Positions 8,275 to 16,338 of a stretch of DNA of 64,000 bases are shown here, piece by piece. The DNA is from Nocardia nova. GTDB taxonomy: Bacteria; Actinomycetota; Actinomycetes; Mycobacteriales; Mycobacteriaceae. The first letter of the stretch is position 1. Every line of letters starts with the position of its first letter. The position numbers were made by a program, and so were the translations under genes. The notes beneath the pieces were generated by a model. That model was not told where the DNA came from. It saw only the letters and a program-made list of their open reading frames with translations, and did not search any database. The stretch lies in NCBI RefSeq assembly GCF_002933465.1, contig NZ_PSZE01000003.1:62001-126000 (forward strand), given 5' to 3'.

Positions 8275-9305
8275 TCGTCTCGATCCATCACTCGCACCTG
8301 GATCAGCGTGATGACCAGCAGCACGACGAACATGATCGTCGCGACCGTGGCACCGTATCCGGCGCGGAAATTGCGGAAGCTCTCCTGGTAGACCTGATAG
8401 ACCATGGTGGTCGTGCCGGTGCCCAGTGGTCCGCCGCGCGTCATCACGTTGATGATGTCGAATACCTGCAGCGAATTCAGCATGACCGTGATCGACAGGA
8501 AGTACGTCGTCGGCCGCAGCTGCGGCAGCAGTACCCGGGTGAAGGTGGTCCAGCGGCCGGCGCCGTCGATCGCGGCCGCCTCCAGCAGTTCTCGCTGCAC
8601 ACCCTGCAGTGCGGCGAGATAGATGACGAAGGTGTAGCCCAGGTTCTTCCAGATGTAGGTCACCGTCACCATGAACAGCGCCCAGTGCGGATCCTGATAG
8701 AAATCCGGCACATTCGTGATTCCGATGCGGTGCAGCAGATCCTGCACCAGACCGAAGCCAGGATCGAAGATGAACTGGAACGCCACCCCGACCGCCGCGC
8801 CGGAAATCACGAACGGGGCGAAGATCACCGAGCGAACCACATTGCGGCCGAACAGTTTCCGATCGAGCAGCAGCGCCAGCGCGAGGCCCAGCACCATACT
8901 GCCGCCGACCGCGAAAACGGTGAAGATCACGGTATTGCCGACGATCTGCCAGGTGTCCGCCCGGGTCCACCACTCGCGGTAGTTGCGGACTCCGATGACG
9001 TGCGCGTACGGTTCGGCGAGATTCCAGTCGGTGAACGACAGCCGGATGTTGTCGACCAGCGGCCGGTAGACGAACAGCCCGAGCAGTACCAGGTTCGGCA
9101 CCACCAACACCAGAAACAGCCCGTAGTCGCCCCACGGCCGCCGCCGAAGTCCGCGCTGCCGATTCTGGGGCAACACCCGTTCCGGCCGACTCCGCACCGC
9201 CGCAGTGTCCCCGCCGCGAGCGAACACGCGGAAAACGGCCCGTACCGAACCCTTGAACTCTGGCTCGAAGCCCGAACGTACCTCCCCTTCGGATACCCCG
9301 GTCAT
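8271..9305 (-). CDS. ABC sugar transporter permease (MalF/UgpA type)
   Basis: A 344-residue permease with a long N-terminal cytosolic tail (about 60 residues, Arg-rich) and six to seven helices (GLFLVLVVPNLVLLGLFVY onwards). The EAA loop reads ELLEAAAIDGAGRWTTFTRV then LLPQLRPT. It is the first gene of the importer operon. The ATG at 9305 has no good ribosome-binding site, so the true start may be internal, before the first helix. The 248 bp upstream of it hold no confident gene. Confidence 0.87.
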   Translation of the reverse strand: MTGVSEGEVRSGFEPEFKGSVRAVFRVFARGGDTAAVRSRPERVLPQNRQRGLRRRPWGDYGLFLVLVVPNLVLLGLFVYRPLVDNIRLSFTDWNLAEPYAHVIGVRNYREWWTRADTWQIVGNTVIFTVFAVGGSMVLGLALALLLDRKLFGRNVVRSVIFAPFVISGAAVGVAFQFIFDPGFGLVQDLLHRIGITNVPDFYQDPHWALFMVTVTYIWKNLGYTFVIYLAALQGVQRELLEAAAIDGAGRWTTFTRVLLPQLRPTTYFLSITVMLNSLQVFDIINVMTRGGPLGTGTTTMVYQVYQESFRNFRAGYGATVATIMFVVLLVITLIQVRVMDRDE

Positions 9306-9553
9306 GGCCGAATCCTAGAACCATGCCCACGCTGGAGCCGAGAATTCCGTGAAAGCGGCGACCCCGCATCACCACGAACAGCGACGTCCGGCGAGCTACC
9401 TCGAAACTGTCGACGCAACAACAGATTTCGCACGGACATGGGTAACTTGCCGGGTACGCCCGAAAACCGCCCCAGCTACGGTCCGCCGCCCCGACGAGCG
9501 AATCTCACGGCACTCACGACACGCAAAGACCCGGAAAGGCGGAGGGGACTCGC

Positions 9554-10498
9554 TCAGCTCCAGTCGCCCATACCGTCGCCGGCGCTGAAGTTTCCGGTGG
9601 AGTTCGTCACCACCACGGGGTCACCCTTCTGCGCGTTCTCGAAGAACCACTGGGCATCCTCGGTGCTGACGTTCAGGCAGCCGTGGCTGGAGTCGGACAC
9701 ACCCTGCTGGGCGAGCGACCACGGGGCGGCGTGCACGAAGATGCCGCTGTTGGACAGCCGGGTCGCGTACTCGACCTCGAGCTTGTAGCCCTGCGGATCG
9801 GTGATCGGAACTCCGTAGGTCGAGGAGTCCATGATCATCTTCCGGTTCTTCTCCCCGACGTAGTAGGTGCCGTTGGGGGTTTCGTGGTCCTTCTTGCCCA
9901 TCGAGGTGGGCATGGTCTTGATGACCTCGCCGTTGCGGGTGACGGTGATCATGTGGGTTGCGTCGTCGGCGGTGGCGACGACCGCATCGCCCACCTTGTA
10001 GGCGACCTTGGTGCCGCCGGCCTCGACGGTGATGTCGGAGTTGGCGGGCCAGAACTCCTCCGGCCGCCAGCGCACCTGCTTGTCACCGCGCCAGTAGAAG
10101 TGGCCGTGCGTGGCATTGCTGGAGGTGATCCGGATGGCCTTCTCCGCCGCGGCGTGGTCGCCGACCGGATCCTTGAAGTTGATGATGATGGGCTGCGCGA
10201 CGCCAACCACGTCGCCGTCACCGGGGCTGATGCTCGGCGCGGCGAAATTCGCCTGCGGCAGCGGCGGCGGGTTCTTCACCGGCGCGGCACCGGGCTCGGG
10301 CTGCGGCGCCTGCACGACGGCCGGAGCGCCGGGAACATCGGGTCCACCGGGCCACAGCGGCGCTGCCGAGGCGGGCGCCATGGCGATGGCACCGGCGGCG
10401 GTCACCGCCAGGGAGGTCGCCGCGAGGGCTAACAGGCCGGTCCGCTTGGACAGGCTGGTCTCGTCCCGAACGGGCTTCCGACAGGTTGTGGTGCGCAC
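9554..10498 (-). CDS. L,D-transpeptidase (LdtMt2-like)
   Basis: A 314-residue exported enzyme that makes 3-3 cross-links in peptidoglycan. Residues 20-46 form a signal peptide (LLALAATSLAVTAAGAIAMA, then APASAAP). A Pro-rich stretch (50-80) and an Ig-like domain (about 84-170) follow. The YkuD catalytic domain covers about 182-305, with FVHAAPW (His near 256) and the nucleophile in SHGCLNV (Cys near 274). This domain order is that of mycobacterial Ldt enzymes. GTG 10498 follows GGAGAGGA with an 11-bp gap. No lipobox is seen, so it may be released or held by the signal sequence. It is monocistronic. Confidence 0.92.
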   Translation of the reverse strand: MRTTTCRKPVRDETSLSKRTGLLALAATSLAVTAAGAIAMAPASAAPLWPGGPDVPGAPAVVQAPQPEPGAAPVKNPPPLPQANFAAPSISPGDGDVVGVAQPIIINFKDPVGDHAAAEKAIRITSSNATHGHFYWRGDKQVRWRPEEFWPANSDITVEAGGTKVAYKVGDAVVATADDATHMITVTRNGEVIKTMPTSMGKKDHETPNGTYYVGEKNRKMIMDSSTYGVPITDPQGYKLEVEYATRLSNSGIFVHAAPWSLAQQGVSDSSHGCLNVSTEDAQWFFENAQKGDPVVVTNSTGNFSAGDGMGDWS

Positions 10499-10805
10499 AG
10501 CCGTTTCGTCCTCTCCAACCTAGATCGCGCGCCACGGCGCACAGGAATATTCGCGCGCGGGTGCGCGAATGGTCTATCAGGCCCCGGCCCGGCATCCATT
10601 ACTACATCTCCCGCGGGCATCGGCCAATTGTGTTCCGCCAGTTATGAAGTCCGCATCGCACGTGTGTGATGCGTCACCATGGGCTGCCGGCGTCGTGGTG
10701 ACAGGGTGAAAGTCCCGTTCGCATCGGCGAGTCGGGTGCGAGGTCCGGACGGGCGAACGAGAGCCGGATCGATACCCAGCAAACCTCATTGTGAGGCAAA
10801 TCACT
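10499..10805. other. 307-bp intergenic region with a structured segment
   Basis: This region holds the promoter side of the L,D-transpeptidase gene and the downstream side of the P450 gene. From about 10674 to 10775 there are nested pairings: CACCA/TGGTG (10675-10700) and GTTCGC/GCGAAC (10717-10759). The motif GGTGAAAGTCC (10705-10715) is like that found in domain I of group II introns. No reverse transcriptase frame or domain V hairpin is present. A small CCTCA-TTG-TGAGG hairpin at 10784-10796 may end P450 transcription. Confidence 0.3.
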
Positions 10806-12227
10806 TCACGAGTGGCGGATTCCCTCCACGGTGAAGCGGATTCCGCGGTGTGGACCGGTCGCGATGTTGTGCGGCACCGAGCGCGGAATTCGGCCATGAC
10901 GATAGCGTGGGAGCAGCGCCAAGTCGACTCGGGAAACGATGGTGGCGAGCGCGATCCGCAACTCGTAGTCGGCCAGGGTGGCGCCGAGACAGCGGCGATG
11001 GCCGCCGCCATAGGGCAGGTATTCGAACGGCCCGTACCGGCGGTCCAGGAACCGCTCCGGCCGGAACCGCTCGGGCTCGTCCCACGTACCGGGATCCGAG
11101 TGCACGAGCGGAATCGCGACCCCCATCGTGTCCCCTTCGGCCAATTCCACTCCGCACACCGTGTGCGGTCCGGTCAGCCGCCGCAGCACGATCGGCACCG
11201 GCGGATGCAGTCGCAGCGTCTCCTGACAGACGGCGTTCAGATACGGCAGACCGGCCAGATCCTCGGGATCGGCGTCGGGCCCCGCGGCACTCAATTCGGC
11301 GCGCAGCCGGGCCAGCACGCCGCGGTCGCGGTGCAACCGGAACAGCGCCCACACCAGACTCGTGGCGGTGGTCTCGTGACCGGCCACCAGCAGGGTGCGC
11401 AGTTGTTCGCGCAGATCGGCGTCGCTCACCCCGCTGCCGTCCTCGTAGCGGGCGGTCGACAGCACGCCCAGCGCGCCGTCACCGGGCGTACCGGCGGCCC
11501 GCCGCGCGGCGATGTCGGCGTCGAGCAGCGCGTCCAGCCGGGTGCGCGCCCGGGCGAATCTGTCCCACGGTGCCAGGCCGAATGCGCTGTGCCGCAGGGC
11601 CGGAACGAGCATCAGCGGTCCGGTGAAGGCGGTGAGGAATCGGCCGACCGCCGCGGTGTAGGTGTCGCGCCGGTGCGGGTCGTCGGCGCCGAAGATCAGC
11701 GTGAGTATCACCCGCAGCGTCAGCGCTCGCGCCGCCGCCCGCGCATCGATCACCGTCCCCGGCAGCCACGCTGGACCGGTGCCGGCGCCGGAGAGCTCGT
11801 CGCGGGTGCTGTCTCGAATTACCGTGCCGTACTGCGCAATTCGGGCGCGATGAAATGCGGGCGCCAGCACCGTGCGATCGCTGCGATGGCGCTGATCACG
11901 AGCGAGTATCAATGAGGCCGAACCGATAAGCGGTTCAATGGGATTCGGTTGCGGCGGATGCAGAATTCCGATCGGCGACCGGAGTAATTCCTTTGTGCCA
12001 CCGGGCGTCCCCGTGAACAAAACCGCGCCGAATCCCGGAAAGCGGACCAGAAACGGGTCGCCGTCGTGCGCGCGACGCAGCCGGAAGTACCGATCGAAAT
12101 CGATTCCGGCCGCCAGCGCGTGCGCCGCGACCCACCGCGGCTGCCGGGGCGCGGCCCGTTCGCCGGAAATCTGCGGTGTGCGGTGCGGGCCTGTTGTTGC
12201 TGCGCGCATACCCAGCACACGAGACAC
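10806..12227 (-). CDS. Cytochrome P450
   Basis: A 473-residue P450 mono-oxygenase. The I-helix oxygen-binding motif is AGHETTATS, the K-helix is ETLRLHPP (ExxR), and the PERF region is FRPERFLDRR. The haem loop is YGGGHRRCLG, with the axial Cys near residue 413. Its length and the RFLD/GGGHRRC pattern place it with actinobacterial class I P450s of the CYP51/CYP110/CYP138-like kind that act on lipids or terpenoids; the substrate is unknown. No ferredoxin gene is adjacent. The GTG start at 12227 is uncertain, and an ATG at 12209 is possible. It lies 42 bp downstream of the esterase gene on the same strand and is probably cotranscribed. Confidence 0.9.
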   Translation of the reverse strand: MSRVLGMRAATTGPHRTPQISGERAAPRQPRWVAAHALAAGIDFDRYFRLRRAHDGDPFLVRFPGFGAVLFTGTPGGTKELLRSPIGILHPPQPNPIEPLIGSASLILARDQRHRSDRTVLAPAFHRARIAQYGTVIRDSTRDELSGAGTGPAWLPGTVIDARAAARALTLRVILTLIFGADDPHRRDTYTAAVGRFLTAFTGPLMLVPALRHSAFGLAPWDRFARARTRLDALLDADIAARRAAGTPGDGALGVLSTARYEDGSGVSDADLREQLRTLLVAGHETTATSLVWALFRLHRDRGVLARLRAELSAAGPDADPEDLAGLPYLNAVCQETLRLHPPVPIVLRRLTGPHTVCGVELAEGDTMGVAIPLVHSDPGTWDEPERFRPERFLDRRYGPFEYLPYGGGHRRCLGATLADYELRIALATIVSRVDLALLPRYRHGRIPRSVPHNIATGPHRGIRFTVEGIRHS

Positions 12228-12269
12228 CCCGGCCCCAGGTTCGACGCGGTACGCGGTCCCGCGCCGCCG

Positions 12270-13520
12270 TCAGCCGAGTGCCGCGCGGGCCGCCGCGGCC
12301 AATCGGGCCAGGCGCCCGTCGCCGATCGTATTCAGCGAATTGCCCAGCCGATTGGTGACGAAGGCGACCGACATACCCGATTCCGGATCGGCGAACGCAC
12401 CGGAACCACCCACGCCGTAGTGACCGAACGCCCGGCGCAGCGGGCGCCGGGAAGCGATCGGCGGCCGGTGGTATCCCAGTGTGAACGGTACGGGTACGCC
12501 GATGACGTAGTCGCGATGTTCGCTGCGTTGCACATGGTTGATGTTCTCGATGGTTTCCGGGCGCAGCAGCGGTTCGCTCCAGGTCCGGTCCGGCAGCAGC
12601 ACCCGGCCCTCGTTCGCCAGGGCGCCGTACATCCGGGCCAGGGCGCGAGCGGAGAACACCCCGTTGAAGCCGGGCATCACCGCGTCGTGGACGCGCGGAT
12701 CGCCGACCAGCACATCGAAGCCGGCCGGCATCCCGGCCTCCGCGATCGCACCGACCGTGCGGCTGCGTGCGATGACCTTCGAGGCGGTATCCCAGCGCAG
12801 CCCGGGAATCCGCAGCCGCGGGAAGGTGCGGGCGATGCGGTGCCGCTCGGATTCGGGCACCCGGTACCAGAACTCCTCGGTCTGCAGCGGTTCGGCTATC
12901 TCGTGCCGCAAGACCTCCGTGAACGGCTCGCCGGTCGCGCGCTGCACGATTTCGGCGACCAGCCAGCCGAAGGTGACAGCGTGATATCCCGACCCCTGCA
13001 ACCGGCGCGGATCCGGTTCGGCGGCCGCCAGCGCCGCGATCATCGCGTCGTAGTCGAGAATGCCGTCGGCGTCGGCGGCCAGGCCGCGCACATTGTGCAG
13101 TCCCGCGCGATGGGAGAGCACCTCGCGCACGGTGATGTCCTGTTTGCCGTTCGCGGCGAATTCCGGCCAGTATTCGGCCACCGGGGCGTCGTAATCGACC
13201 AGCCCGCGTTCGGCGATCCGGTGCAGCACCGTGGTGACCACACCCTTGCCGGTGGAGAAGCTCAAAGCCACCGTGTCGGACTGCCAGCGTTGATCCGGCG
13301 CCGACCATCCGGCCCACACATCGACGACGGGCCGCCCGTGCAGGAAGATCGCGAAGGCGCCCCCGCCCCGGTTGGGTCGCGGGAACAGCCGGAAGAAATG
13401 GTGCACGACCGGCACGAATCGCGGGTCGATGACCATCTGCGGTGCGTCGTCGGTCTCGGCGCCCTGTGCCACCCGCGCCGCTTCCGCCTCGGCTGCCTGC
13501 TCCGATCGTGCCGGATCCAC
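12270..13520 (-). CDS. Serine hydrolase, beta-lactamase/esterase family (LipL/EstB-like)
   Basis: A 416-residue class C beta-lactamase-like protein. The nucleophile motif SxxK is SFSTGKGV near residue 90. The Tyr motif is GYHAVTFGWL in place of YxN, and the third motif is HYGVGGSG in place of KTG. These are the variants found in carboxylesterases such as mycobacterial LipL and LipE. No signal peptide is present, so it should be cytosolic and an esterase, not a drug-resistance enzyme. The GTG start at 13520 is preceded by AGGAGG. A CTACCC/GGGTAG palindrome lies about 45 bp upstream. Confidence 0.88.
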   Translation of the reverse strand: MDPARSEQAAEAEAARVAQGAETDDAPQMVIDPRFVPVVHHFFRLFPRPNRGGGAFAIFLHGRPVVDVWAGWSAPDQRWQSDTVALSFSTGKGVVTTVLHRIAERGLVDYDAPVAEYWPEFAANGKQDITVREVLSHRAGLHNVRGLAADADGILDYDAMIAALAAAEPDPRRLQGSGYHAVTFGWLVAEIVQRATGEPFTEVLRHEIAEPLQTEEFWYRVPESERHRIARTFPRLRIPGLRWDTASKVIARSRTVGAIAEAGMPAGFDVLVGDPRVHDAVMPGFNGVFSARALARMYGALANEGRVLLPDRTWSEPLLRPETIENINHVQRSEHRDYVIGVPVPFTLGYHRPPIASRRPLRRAFGHYGVGGSGAFADPESGMSVAFVTNRLGNSLNTIGDGRLARLAAAARAALG

Positions 13521-13564
13521 CGTGTCTCGACCTCCTGCCGCCGCATACGGCGGCGTCGTTACCC

Positions 13565-13580
13565 CTACCCGTTAGGGTAG
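13565..13580. promoter_or_regulatory. CTACCC-GTTA-GGGTAG palindrome
   Basis: A perfect 6-bp inverted repeat with a 4-nt centre, placed between the esterase start (13520) and the end of the exported protein gene (13600). It could be an operator for the esterase-P450 pair or a short terminator for the upstream gene. The absence of a T-run on the minus strand slightly favours an operator. Confidence 0.35.
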
Positions 13581-13599
13581 GTCAGCCCGGGAATCGTGC

Positions 13600-14121
13600 T
13601 CAGTGTGCGGCCGGAACCTGCCACAGCCCGATCGGCGTCGCGAGACAGAGCGCGCCCGTTCGGGAATCCCATGCCAGCGCCGCCGAGCCGAGACAGACCG
13701 TGCCGCGCTCACCCGAGACCACCTGCGCCTGCGAGCCGTTCATCGCGAAGGAGAGTCCGATCCGGCCGGGAACGTCCTCCGGGGCCAGGGAGGTGAAGGC
13801 GAAGGCGCCGGGGCCCATACCGACCGCGACCGGCAGTCCGGCAGCGCCCTCACTGGCCCCGATCCCGCCGCCGGCACCCAGCCCGAGGGCGAGCGCACCA
13901 GCGGTTGCCTTGGCATAGCCGACGCCATCGATTCCCGCCGACCGAGCGTGCCCGGAATCGTCGCCCACCGCCCGGCACGCCGTGTTACCGGCGACGATCG
14001 TGATATCGCGGTTGCGGTCGGTATCGCAGTGCACGGCGGTTGCCGAGGCGGTGCCGGTGGCCCAGCACACCGCGGCCCCGGCCGCGACGGCCCAACCTGT
14101 GATCGCGCTCATCACCTTCAC
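13600..14121 (-). CDS. Exported DUF6764-like protein
   Basis: A 173-residue protein with a cleavable signal peptide (ITGWAVAAGAAVCWATGTAS, then ATA). The mature part has paired Cys residues and a Gly/Ala-rich centre (LALGLGAGGGIG), then a conserved tail with CLGSAALAWD and LCLATPIGLW. The pattern matches the actinobacterial family I recall as DUF6764; the function is unknown. The GTG start at 14121 has AAAGGAG 6 bp upstream. It is 162 bp downstream of the S1 peptidase gene on the same strand, but a strong terminator lies between, so it is probably separate. Confidence 0.72.
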   Translation of the reverse strand: MKVMSAITGWAVAAGAAVCWATGTASATAVHCDTDRNRDITIVAGNTACRAVGDDSGHARSAGIDGVGYAKATAGALALGLGAGGGIGASEGAAGLPVAVGMGPGAFAFTSLAPEDVPGRIGLSFAMNGSQAQVVSGERGTVCLGSAALAWDSRTGALCLATPIGLWQVPAAH

Positions 14122-14218
14122 GGTGTGCTCCTTTCGGGCCGGCAGCCCTCACCATAACCGCACCGCGCGGCGGCCGACTCGCTCCGCGCCGCGCGGCCGG
14201 CCCGCTCCGCTCACGGAA

Positions 14219-14261
14219 AACGGGCGGCGACTCCGGTGTGATACCCGAATCGCCGCCCGTT
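14219..14261 (-). terminator. Terminator of the S1 peptidase gene
   Basis: A 12-bp perfect stem, AACGGGCGGCGA / TCGCCGCCCGTT, with a 19-nt loop. It begins about 23 bp after the peptidase stop. On the minus strand it is followed by TTTTCC, consistent with an intrinsic terminator. Confidence 0.75.
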
Positions 14262-14283
14262 ACAAGGGTTGTCGTGCCGCCGA

Positions 14284-14955
14284 TCAGATCGGCGCGAAGC
14301 CCGCCCCGGCGCCACCGTGCGCATTCATGTCATTGACGATCGCCGACATGTTGGTGCCGACCTCCGGCCCGAAGCAGGCCACCGCCAGGTAGGCGTTCAC
14401 CATGCCGACCAGGGTGGTGCCGATCACGACGGGGGCGCCGGAGTCGCCCTCGACCACACACATCTCGGTCCACGTCTCGTCGGTCTGGAAGACGTCGCCG
14501 AAGGCCAGGCCGCAGGTGTTACCGGTGGTCCGGCCCTCCTTGCAGACGATGTTGGGGAACTGGGCCGGTGCCCCGATCCCGGTGATCGTCACGTTGCCGA
14601 TGTGATTGACCGGAGTGACGTGGCCCGGATCGAACTGGATGACCGCATAGTCCAGGTCGTGGTTGGAATAGACGAAATGTCCGATCACGCCCGCGCCGCG
14701 GTCCTGTTCGGACCACACCTCGGAACCCGCCTCGCCGCAGTGACCGGCGGTCAGGCCGACCAGGCGACCACCGGCGTCGTGGCCGATGGTCGTGACGGTG
14801 CACTCGAACTGGTTGTCGATGATGATGCCGGAGCCGCCGCCGACCACCGGCGATCCGGGACCGGCTTGCGCGACCCCCGCGCCCGTCCCGAGCAGCGCCG
14901 CGCCCAGAGCTACGGCGAAGGCGGCATGAGCCGCCCTGACGAGTTTGTTGAACAT
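14284..14955 (-). CDS. Secreted S1 family serine peptidase
   Basis: A 223-residue chymotrypsin-fold protein with a signal peptide (KLVRAAHAAFAVALGAALLG, cleaved near GVAQA). The triad is visible: His in TAGHCGE, Asp in DLDYAVI, and Ser in EGDSGAPVV. Four further Cys residues could form two disulphides. This resembles small actinobacterial trypsin-like proteins of the alpha-lytic/streptogrisin group but without a pro-domain. The ATG at 14955 has GGAGGG only 3 bp upstream. A GTG at 14982 is the alternative, but it sits 1 bp from a likely -10 (GATAAT) and would not be transcribed from that promoter. Confidence 0.85.
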   Translation of the reverse strand: MFNKLVRAAHAAFAVALGAALLGTGAGVAQAGPGSPVVGGGSGIIIDNQFECTVTTIGHDAGGRLVGLTAGHCGEAGSEVWSEQDRGAGVIGHFVYSNHDLDYAVIQFDPGHVTPVNHIGNVTITGIGAPAQFPNIVCKEGRTTGNTCGLAFGDVFQTDETWTEMCVVEGDSGAPVVIGTTLVGMVNAYLAVACFGPEVGTNMSAIVNDMNAHGGAGAGFAPI

Positions 14956-14989
14956 TTCCCTCCAGACGTCGGAAGTCCGCACGATTATC

Positions 14990-15023
14990 AGCCTTGTCGT
15001 ACTACAAGCCTTGTCGTACTACA
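14990..15023. repeat. Two perfect 17-bp tandem repeats at a promoter
   Basis: AGCCTTGTCGTACTACA occurs twice head to tail (14990-15006 and 15007-15023). The array is directly upstream of GATAAT on the minus strand (14983-14988), the probable -10 of the S1 peptidase gene. Each junction makes CTTGT/ACAAG dyads, so it may be a double binding site for a regulator. Confidence 0.7.
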
Positions 15024-15259
15024 TCCTTGCAGTTGTCGGGCCCGAGCGCGCCCGGTATGCGCATGCAGTTTGCTGGATCGATGCCGTGGCCGCGCGACGA
15101 CACGTACGAGGCCGACGAGATGCGACACCTGCTCACGACGACCGCTGTTTCGCGGGTACTCGCTATAGGCTTTCGTCAGTATTCGGGGCAAATCTTAATA
15201 ACGAGAAATTCATTCCGATAAAACAGGCATCGGATCTAGAGTTGGACATTCGATCAGTA

Positions 15260-15279
15260 AACTAGAACGTGTTCTAGTT
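15260..15279. promoter_or_regulatory. KstR-like operator of the mce operon
   Basis: AACTAGAACGTGTTCTAGTT has two perfect 9-bp arms around a GT centre. The inner 14 bases fit TnnAACnnGTTnnA, the published motif of KstR, the TetR-type repressor of cholesterol catabolism in mycobacteria and rhodococci. It lies about 180 bp upstream of yrbEA. The match is direct; control by KstR is inference, as no kstR gene is in the window. Confidence 0.65.
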
Positions 15280-15321
15280 AATGGTCTAGTTCTTTGTGAT
15301 CGATACCAGTCGGGTGCGTCC

Positions 15322-15348
15322 GATCACAGGCCCGGAACGGGCGTGATC
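15322..15348. promoter_or_regulatory. Bulged hairpin in the mce leader region
   Basis: GATCAC-AG-GCCCG, loop GAA, CGGGC-GTGATC. This forms an 11-bp stem with a 2-nt bulge, about 115 bp before yrbEA. A TGTGATC at 15295-15301 could pair instead with GATCACA at 15322-15328, giving two exclusive folds. It may be an operator or an RNA structure in the leader. Confidence 0.35.
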
Positions 15349-15461
15349 TGGGTCTATGACCACAGCCACACATTGTGATGTGCTTTTCCTAACTCCGTAG
15401 TAAGGTGCCTCAAGCGAAAACAGTCGTCGGGGCGGGTAACCGGCGTCGAGAGGGGTAGCCA

Positions 15462-16334
15462 GTGCAAGTCACCAACGGTCCGGACGGGTCGGGGGCAATT
15501 AGTTCACCATCGAGAACGAGTGCCGCGGCGGACTGGACGAAGGCGTACTGGCAGGATCACCCCAAGCGGTCCCTCGAGACCTTCGGTCGACAGATCACGA
15601 TGGGCTTCTCGGCGGTCGCGGAACTGTTCGTCGCTATCTTCCGTCGTCGCTTCCCGTTCGGTGAATTTGTGCGGCAGTGCGCATTCATGGCCAGCGTCGC
15701 GGCGGCCCCCACCTTGCTTGTCGCAATTCCGATCGGCGTCATCGTATCCATTCAGGTCGGTTCGGTCGCGCAGCAGGTCGGGGCCACCTCCTTTATCGGC
15801 GCAGCCAACGGGCTGGGCATCATTCAGCAGGGTGCGCCGTTGGTCACCTCGCTCATGATCGCCGGCGCCGTCGGCTCGGCCATCTGTGCCGACCTCGGCT
15901 CCCGCACCATTCGCGAGGAGATCGACGCCATGAAGGTCATGGGTGTCGACCCGATGCGCCGGCTGGTGGCCCCCCGGCTCGGCGCCGCCATGTTGGTGTC
16001 GGTGCTGCTGTGTGGCTTCGTCATCTTCGTCGGCTTCCTGACCGGCTACATCTTCAACATCTTCGCCCAGAACGGCACCCCCGGCTCCTATATCGGCACA
16101 TTCGCGTCGTTCGCGGTGACCAGCGATTTGCTGGTGGCGTTGATCAAATCGCTGATCTTCGGCTTGCTGGCCGCGATCATCGCGTGTGATTCGGGCTTGA
16201 ACACCCGCGGCGGCCCGGGCGGTGTCGCGAACTCGGTCAACACCGCCGTGGTGCTGTCCGCGCTGATGCTGTTCGGCACGAATCTGATCATCACGCAGAT
16301 CTACAACGCCCTGTTCCCCCCACAGATGGTTTGA
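15462..16334 (+). CDS. yrbEA: YrbEA, Mce transporter permease (MlaE family)
   Basis: A 290-residue integral membrane protein, one of two permeases of the Mce lipid importer. Five to six helices are seen, plus the conserved cytosolic loop ICADLGSRTIREEIDAMKVM, which contains the EExDA motif thought to contact the ATPase Mkl/MceG. The N-terminal 45 residues are soluble, ending in an amphipathic helix (SLETFGRQITMGFSAVAELF). The GTG start follows GAGAGGGG. First gene of the operon; the ATPase is not encoded here, as is usual for mce loci. Confidence 0.93.
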   Translation: MQVTNGPDGSGAISSPSRTSAAADWTKAYWQDHPKRSLETFGRQITMGFSAVAELFVAIFRRRFPFGEFVRQCAFMASVAAAPTLLVAIPIGVIVSIQVGSVAQQVGATSFIGAANGLGIIQQGAPLVTSLMIAGAVGSAICADLGSRTIREEIDAMKVMGVDPMRRLVAPRLGAAMLVSVLLCGFVIFVGFLTGYIFNIFAQNGTPGSYIGTFASFAVTSDLLVALIKSLIFGLLAAIIACDSGLNTRGGPGGVANSVNTAVVLSALMLFGTNLIITQIYNALFPPQMV

Positions 16335-16338
16335 GCCG

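Larger units (their letters stand above)
14956..15461. other. 506-bp regulatory region between S1 peptidase and mce operon
   Basis: No coding sequence is evident. It holds, from left to right, the 17-bp repeats and promoter of the peptidase, an AT-rich stretch (15180-15260), the KstR-like palindrome, a third partial site GGTCTAGTTC (15283-15292), a bulged GATCAC/GTGATC hairpin and the leader of yrbEA. The yrbEA start follows GAGAGGGG. Confidence 0.6.

Noticed and set aside
10676..10770. Cobalamin riboswitch
   Set aside because: GGGTGAAAGTCCC is superficially like the B12 box, but the other conserved segments are absent and the neighbouring genes are unrelated to cobalamin.
12270..13520. Antibiotic-resistance beta-lactamase
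   Set aside because: No signal peptide, and the Tyr and KTG motifs are replaced by the YHA and HYG forms seen in esterases.
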